Assembly: GCA_024401535.1 (NCBI GenBank)
Contig: JAKSKX010000019.1
Coordinates: 1 to 43,638, forward strand
Direction: 5' to 3'
DNA length: 43,638 nt
Origin: Paludibacteraceae bacterium
GTDB taxonomy: Bacteria; Bacteroidota; Bacteroidia; Bacteroidales; Paludibacteraceae
A program made the position numbers and the translations under genes. Numbering within the stretch: position 1 is the first letter of the stretch; the number at the start of each line of letters is the position of its first letter. Of the stretch, positions 40,853 to 43,638 are shown one piece after another. The notes below the pieces were generated by a model. That model did no database searches. It was given only the letters and a program-made list of their open reading frames with translations, and was not told the origin of the DNA.

Positions 40853-43638
40853 ATGGCAAAAGACTATAGCGAAGACCTGCTGATACAGAAATCGACTGCT
40901 GAACTCTTGGGAAAGGAACTCGGTTGGAAGTCTGTGTATGCTTTTGATAGCGAGGTACTTGGCGAACAGGGAACACTTGGACGCAAGACTCAGAGCGAAG
41001 TCGTGCTTACTCGTCACCTCTGTCTAGCTTTGAAACGTCTCAATCCTTGGATGACGGACAAGCAGTTGACTGAAGCCATCGAGCGCATGACCAGTTACAT
41101 GAGTTCGCAGACACTGATGCAGATTAACGAGGAGAAGTACCAGTATCTTCGTGACGGTGTGCCTGTTACCCGCCTGAAGCCTAATGGCGAGACAGAACAG
41201 GTGCGCGCCCGTGTCATGGACTTTGCCAATGTCAATAACAACGAGTTTATTGCCGTAAGGGAACTGTGGATAAAGGGACCTATCCACAAACGCAGGGCAG
41301 ATGTAGTTTGCTTCGTGAATGGACTGCCGCTAATCTTCATAGAACTGAAGAATCACGACCAGGACATACAGAATGCCTATACCGACAACTATCGCGACTA
41401 CCTGGACACAATACCACATCTCTTCCACCACAATGCCATGATAATGCTCAGCAATGGTATGGAGAGCCGTGTGGGTACAATAGGATCTAAATGGGAGTTC
41501 TTTCATGAGTGGAAGCGACTAACTGAGCTGGATCATGGAAACATCGAACTGCCAACAATGCTACGTGGTATCTGCAAGAAGGAGAACCTGCTTGACTTAC
41601 TCGAAAACTTCATCCTCTTTGACCATAGCGACGGCTCTACCGCCAAGATTCTGGCACGCAACCACCAGTATCTCGGTGTGAATCAAGCCGTAGAGATGTA
41701 CCGCAATCGTGAGGCGATGAAGGGAAAACTCGGTGTGTTCTGGCACACTCAGGGCTCCGGCAAGAGTTATTCAATGGTATTTCTGGCTCAGAAAATCAGA
41801 CGTAAGTTTGAAGGTTCACCAACAATTCTGGTGCTTACCGACCGTGACGAACTGAACAAGCAGATAAGCGACACCTTTGAGAATTGTGGCTTGTTGGGAG
41901 GATTGAAGGCCAAGCAGTTCATTGCCCATAGCGGCGAGGACCTGAGGCAGAAACTGACAGGCAACCCATCATTCATCTTCTCGTTGATACAGAAGTTCAA
42001 CAAGACAGATGCCGAACCCATCTATCCAGACCATGACATCATCGTGATGAGCGATGAAGCTCACCGCACACAGAATGGTGTGTTTGCCGATAACCTCATG
42101 CGTACGCTTCCAACAGCAAGCCGTATCGGTTTCACCGGTACTCCTTTGCTTAGGGATGACAATATCACAGCCCGCACATTCGGACAGTATGTGTCTGTCT
42201 ATGACTTCAAAAGAGCCGTAGAGGATAAGGCTACCGTACCTCTCTACTACGAGAATCGTGGTGAGAAGCTGCAGGAACTGAAGAACCCGGAAATCAATGC
42301 CGAGATTGCAGCCTTATTAGATGATGAGAATCTGGACCCGTCACAGCAAGCTAAACTTGAACGTGAATTTGCTCAGGAAGTGCATCTGCTCACAGCCGAG
42401 AAGCGACTAAGGGTAGTGGCTCAGGACTTCGTGCGTCACTATAGCGACCTTTGGACAAGCGGCAAGGCTATGATGGTGAGTTTCAACAAGGTGACTTGCG
42501 TCCGCATGTTCAACTACGTGCAGGAGTATTGGCAAAAGGAAATCAAGGCTCTGAGAAAGCGCATAGAACAAGACACTTGGCAACAAGAGGTTCAGGAAAT
42601 GAAGCGTAAACTGCAATGGATGGAAGAAACGGAAATGGCAGTAGTGGTTTCACAGGAGCAGAACGAAATACAGACATTCAAGAAATGGAGGCTCGACATT
42701 ACTCCTCATCGCGAGAAGATGGAGAAAAGGGAGCTGGACAAGGAATTCAAGGATGCAGACGGCAAGCTGCGTGTGGTCTTTGTCTGCGCCATGTGGCTGA
42801 CAGGCTTTGACGTCAAGACTCTCTCTTGTCTTTACATCGACAAGCCGATGAAGGCACACACCCTGATGCAGACCATTGCACGAGCCAACCGTGTGGCGGA
42901 AGGAAAATCGAATGGTCTTGTCATTGACTACATAGGAATTGTAAAGGCACTTCGTCAGGCGCTTGCCGACTACACAGCTAATCCGGAAGGCGGTGAAGGT
43001 GGCAATGGCCCTACCGTCAGCAAGGAGGAACTGATAAGGAATGTGTGGGAAACCATCGCTGCTGCGAAAACATTCCTGCATGACAAGGACTTTGAACTGC
43101 AAGAACTCATTGATGCAGAATCTTTTGAAAAACTATCCCTTTTGAAGAAAGCGACCAACCTGCTGTGTGATACAGTTGAAACCCGCAAGTCGTTCTGTAC
43201 TTTTGCAACAACCCTACTCGGACTTTGGAAATATCTTGACCGTGAAGATATAACCGGAGATATGCGCAAAAAGAAGGATGCTTTGGAAGCCATCTACAAG
43301 GAACTGCAGAAAAAGCGCAAACATGCAGACATAACAGATTTGAGCGTGGCTATCAATGACATCGTAAACGAACACTTGGAGGTTGACGATTCTGAAATGA
43401 TGGTTGCAGAGGGACGAAGATTTGACATCAGTGGCATTGACTTTGACCTGTTGCGAAGAGAGTTTGCCAAGCGTGAAGACAAGAACCTCGTCCTACGAGA
43501 CATTCAAGACTTACTTCAGGAGCGTTTGGCCCGACTGTTGGCAGAGAACCCATCCAGAATTAACTTCTACGAGAAGTACCAGGAGATTATCAAGGCATAT
43601 AACCAAGAGCAGAATCGCGCAACGATAGAAAAGACCTT
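40853..43638 (+). CDS. hsdR: type I restriction endonuclease/translocase subunit (partial, runs off window)
   Basis: At least 928 residues from MAKDYSEDLLIQKSTAELLG, open to the right edge with no stop. The N-terminal PD-(D/E)xK nuclease includes RRADVVCFVNGLPLIFIELK (~145-165). SF2 translocase motifs follow: Walker A TQGSGKS (~298), DEAH box SDEAHRTQ (~400), and RIGFTGTPL just after. A later helicase-domain block VFVCAMWLTGFDVKTLSCLY (~640) and a helical C-terminal domain are present. It cuts unmodified DNA after translocation together with HsdM and HsdS. Usual family length is ~950-1050 aa, so only the extreme C-terminus is missing. Confidence 0.95.
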   Translation, partial: MAKDYSEDLLIQKSTAELLGKELGWKSVYAFDSEVLGEQGTLGRKTQSEVVLTRHLCLALKRLNPWMTDKQLTEAIERMTSYMSSQTLMQINEEKYQYLRDGVPVTRLKPNGETEQVRARVMDFANVNNNEFIAVRELWIKGPIHKRRADVVCFVNGLPLIFIELKNHDQDIQNAYTDNYRDYLDTIPHLFHHNAMIMLSNGMESRVGTIGSKWEFFHEWKRLTELDHGNIELPTMLRGICKKENLLDLLENFILFDHSDGSTAKILARNHQYLGVNQAVEMYRNREAMKGKLGVFWHTQGSGKSYSMVFLAQKIRRKFEGSPTILVLTDRDELNKQISDTFENCGLLGGLKAKQFIAHSGEDLRQKLTGNPSFIFSLIQKFNKTDAEPIYPDHDIIVMSDEAHRTQNGVFADNLMRTLPTASRIGFTGTPLLRDDNITARTFGQYVSVYDFKRAVEDKATVPLYYENRGEKLQELKNPEINAEIAALLDDENLDPSQQAKLEREFAQEVHLLTAEKRLRVVAQDFVRHYSDLWTSGKAMMVSFNKVTCVRMFNYVQEYWQKEIKALRKRIEQDTWQQEVQEMKRKLQWMEETEMAVVVSQEQNEIQTFKKWRLDITPHREKMEKRELDKEFKDADGKLRVVFVCAMWLTGFDVKTLSCLYIDKPMKAHTLMQTIARANRVAEGKSNGLVIDYIGIVKALRQALADYTANPEGGEGGNGPTVSKEELIRNVWETIAAAKTFLHDKDFELQELIDAESFEKLSLLKKATNLLCDTVETRKSFCTFATTLLGLWKYLDREDITGDMRKKKDALEAIYKELQKKRKHADITDLSVAINDIVNEHLEVDDSEMMVAEGRRFDISGIDFDLLRREFAKREDKNLVLRDIQDLLQERLARLLAENPSRINFYEKYQEIIKAYNQEQNRATIEKT

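Overview
This window comes from a Bacteroidota (Bacteroidales) chromosome, most likely a Prevotella-like gut or oral/rumen organism. The clues are TAnnTTTG-type -7 promoter elements in front of many genes, A-rich leaders, a BspA-type leucine-rich-repeat remnant, secreted polysaccharide-degrading enzymes with C-terminal sorting-like domains, and an HsdM/S/Fic/R locus. The genus is inference.

Positions ~313-18060 hold a compact virus-like mobile element, almost entirely on the + strand. Its left end has a small early gene, a toprim/SF3 primase-helicase (609-2912), and a ~1.4 kb control region. That region contains a multi-hairpin RNA candidate, a 42-bp tandem iteron array, a GTTAC array and a 51-aa HTH gene. 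A one-gene unit (4389-4859) with its own terminator follows. A clear promoter (4957-4964) then starts a tightly packed late operon: LEA2-like membrane protein, transglutaminase-like/lysine-alanine-rich protein, basic peptide, small membrane protein, a 207-aa putative major structural protein followed by a strong terminator, a 316-aa protein built of two similar halves, a coiled-coil protein, an SH3b membrane protein, a membrane-anchored GH73 muramidase-type enzyme, a small beta protein, a YadA-like fibre, and a two-gene overlapping spanin module. The right end carries four more copies of a two-TM membrane protein family flanking, and partly translationally coupled to, an IS481/IS3-type DDE recombinase. 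I recognise no terminase, portal, tail, tyrosine integrase or packaging ATPase. The best reading is an integrated tailless, membrane-containing virus, or a relative of one, that may move by a DDE recombinase. This is the most novel part of the window.

Positions 18001-36400 are host chromosome. They hold an HD hydrolase, a DUF5131 (Gp37/Gp68) Cys-cluster protein, a large GH2 beta-galactosidase with CBM6 and sorting domain, a lipoprotein, a Sel1-carbonic anhydrase fusion, and prophage debris (a Mu gpF-like fragment). On the minus strand are a GH43-like enzyme with carbohydrate-binding domains, a GYF-like membrane protein, a PL11 rhamnogalacturonan lyase and a triple-repeat FISUMP-like surface protein. 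The GH2, GH43 and PL11 enzymes fit use of pectin rhamnogalacturonan-I and its galactan side chains, but no SusC/SusD pair is present here.

Positions 36872-43638 hold a type I restriction-modification operon, hsdM-hsdS-fic-hsdR, with a Fic protein carrying a BRO-like N-terminal domain between hsdS and hsdR. hsdR runs off the right edge of the window.
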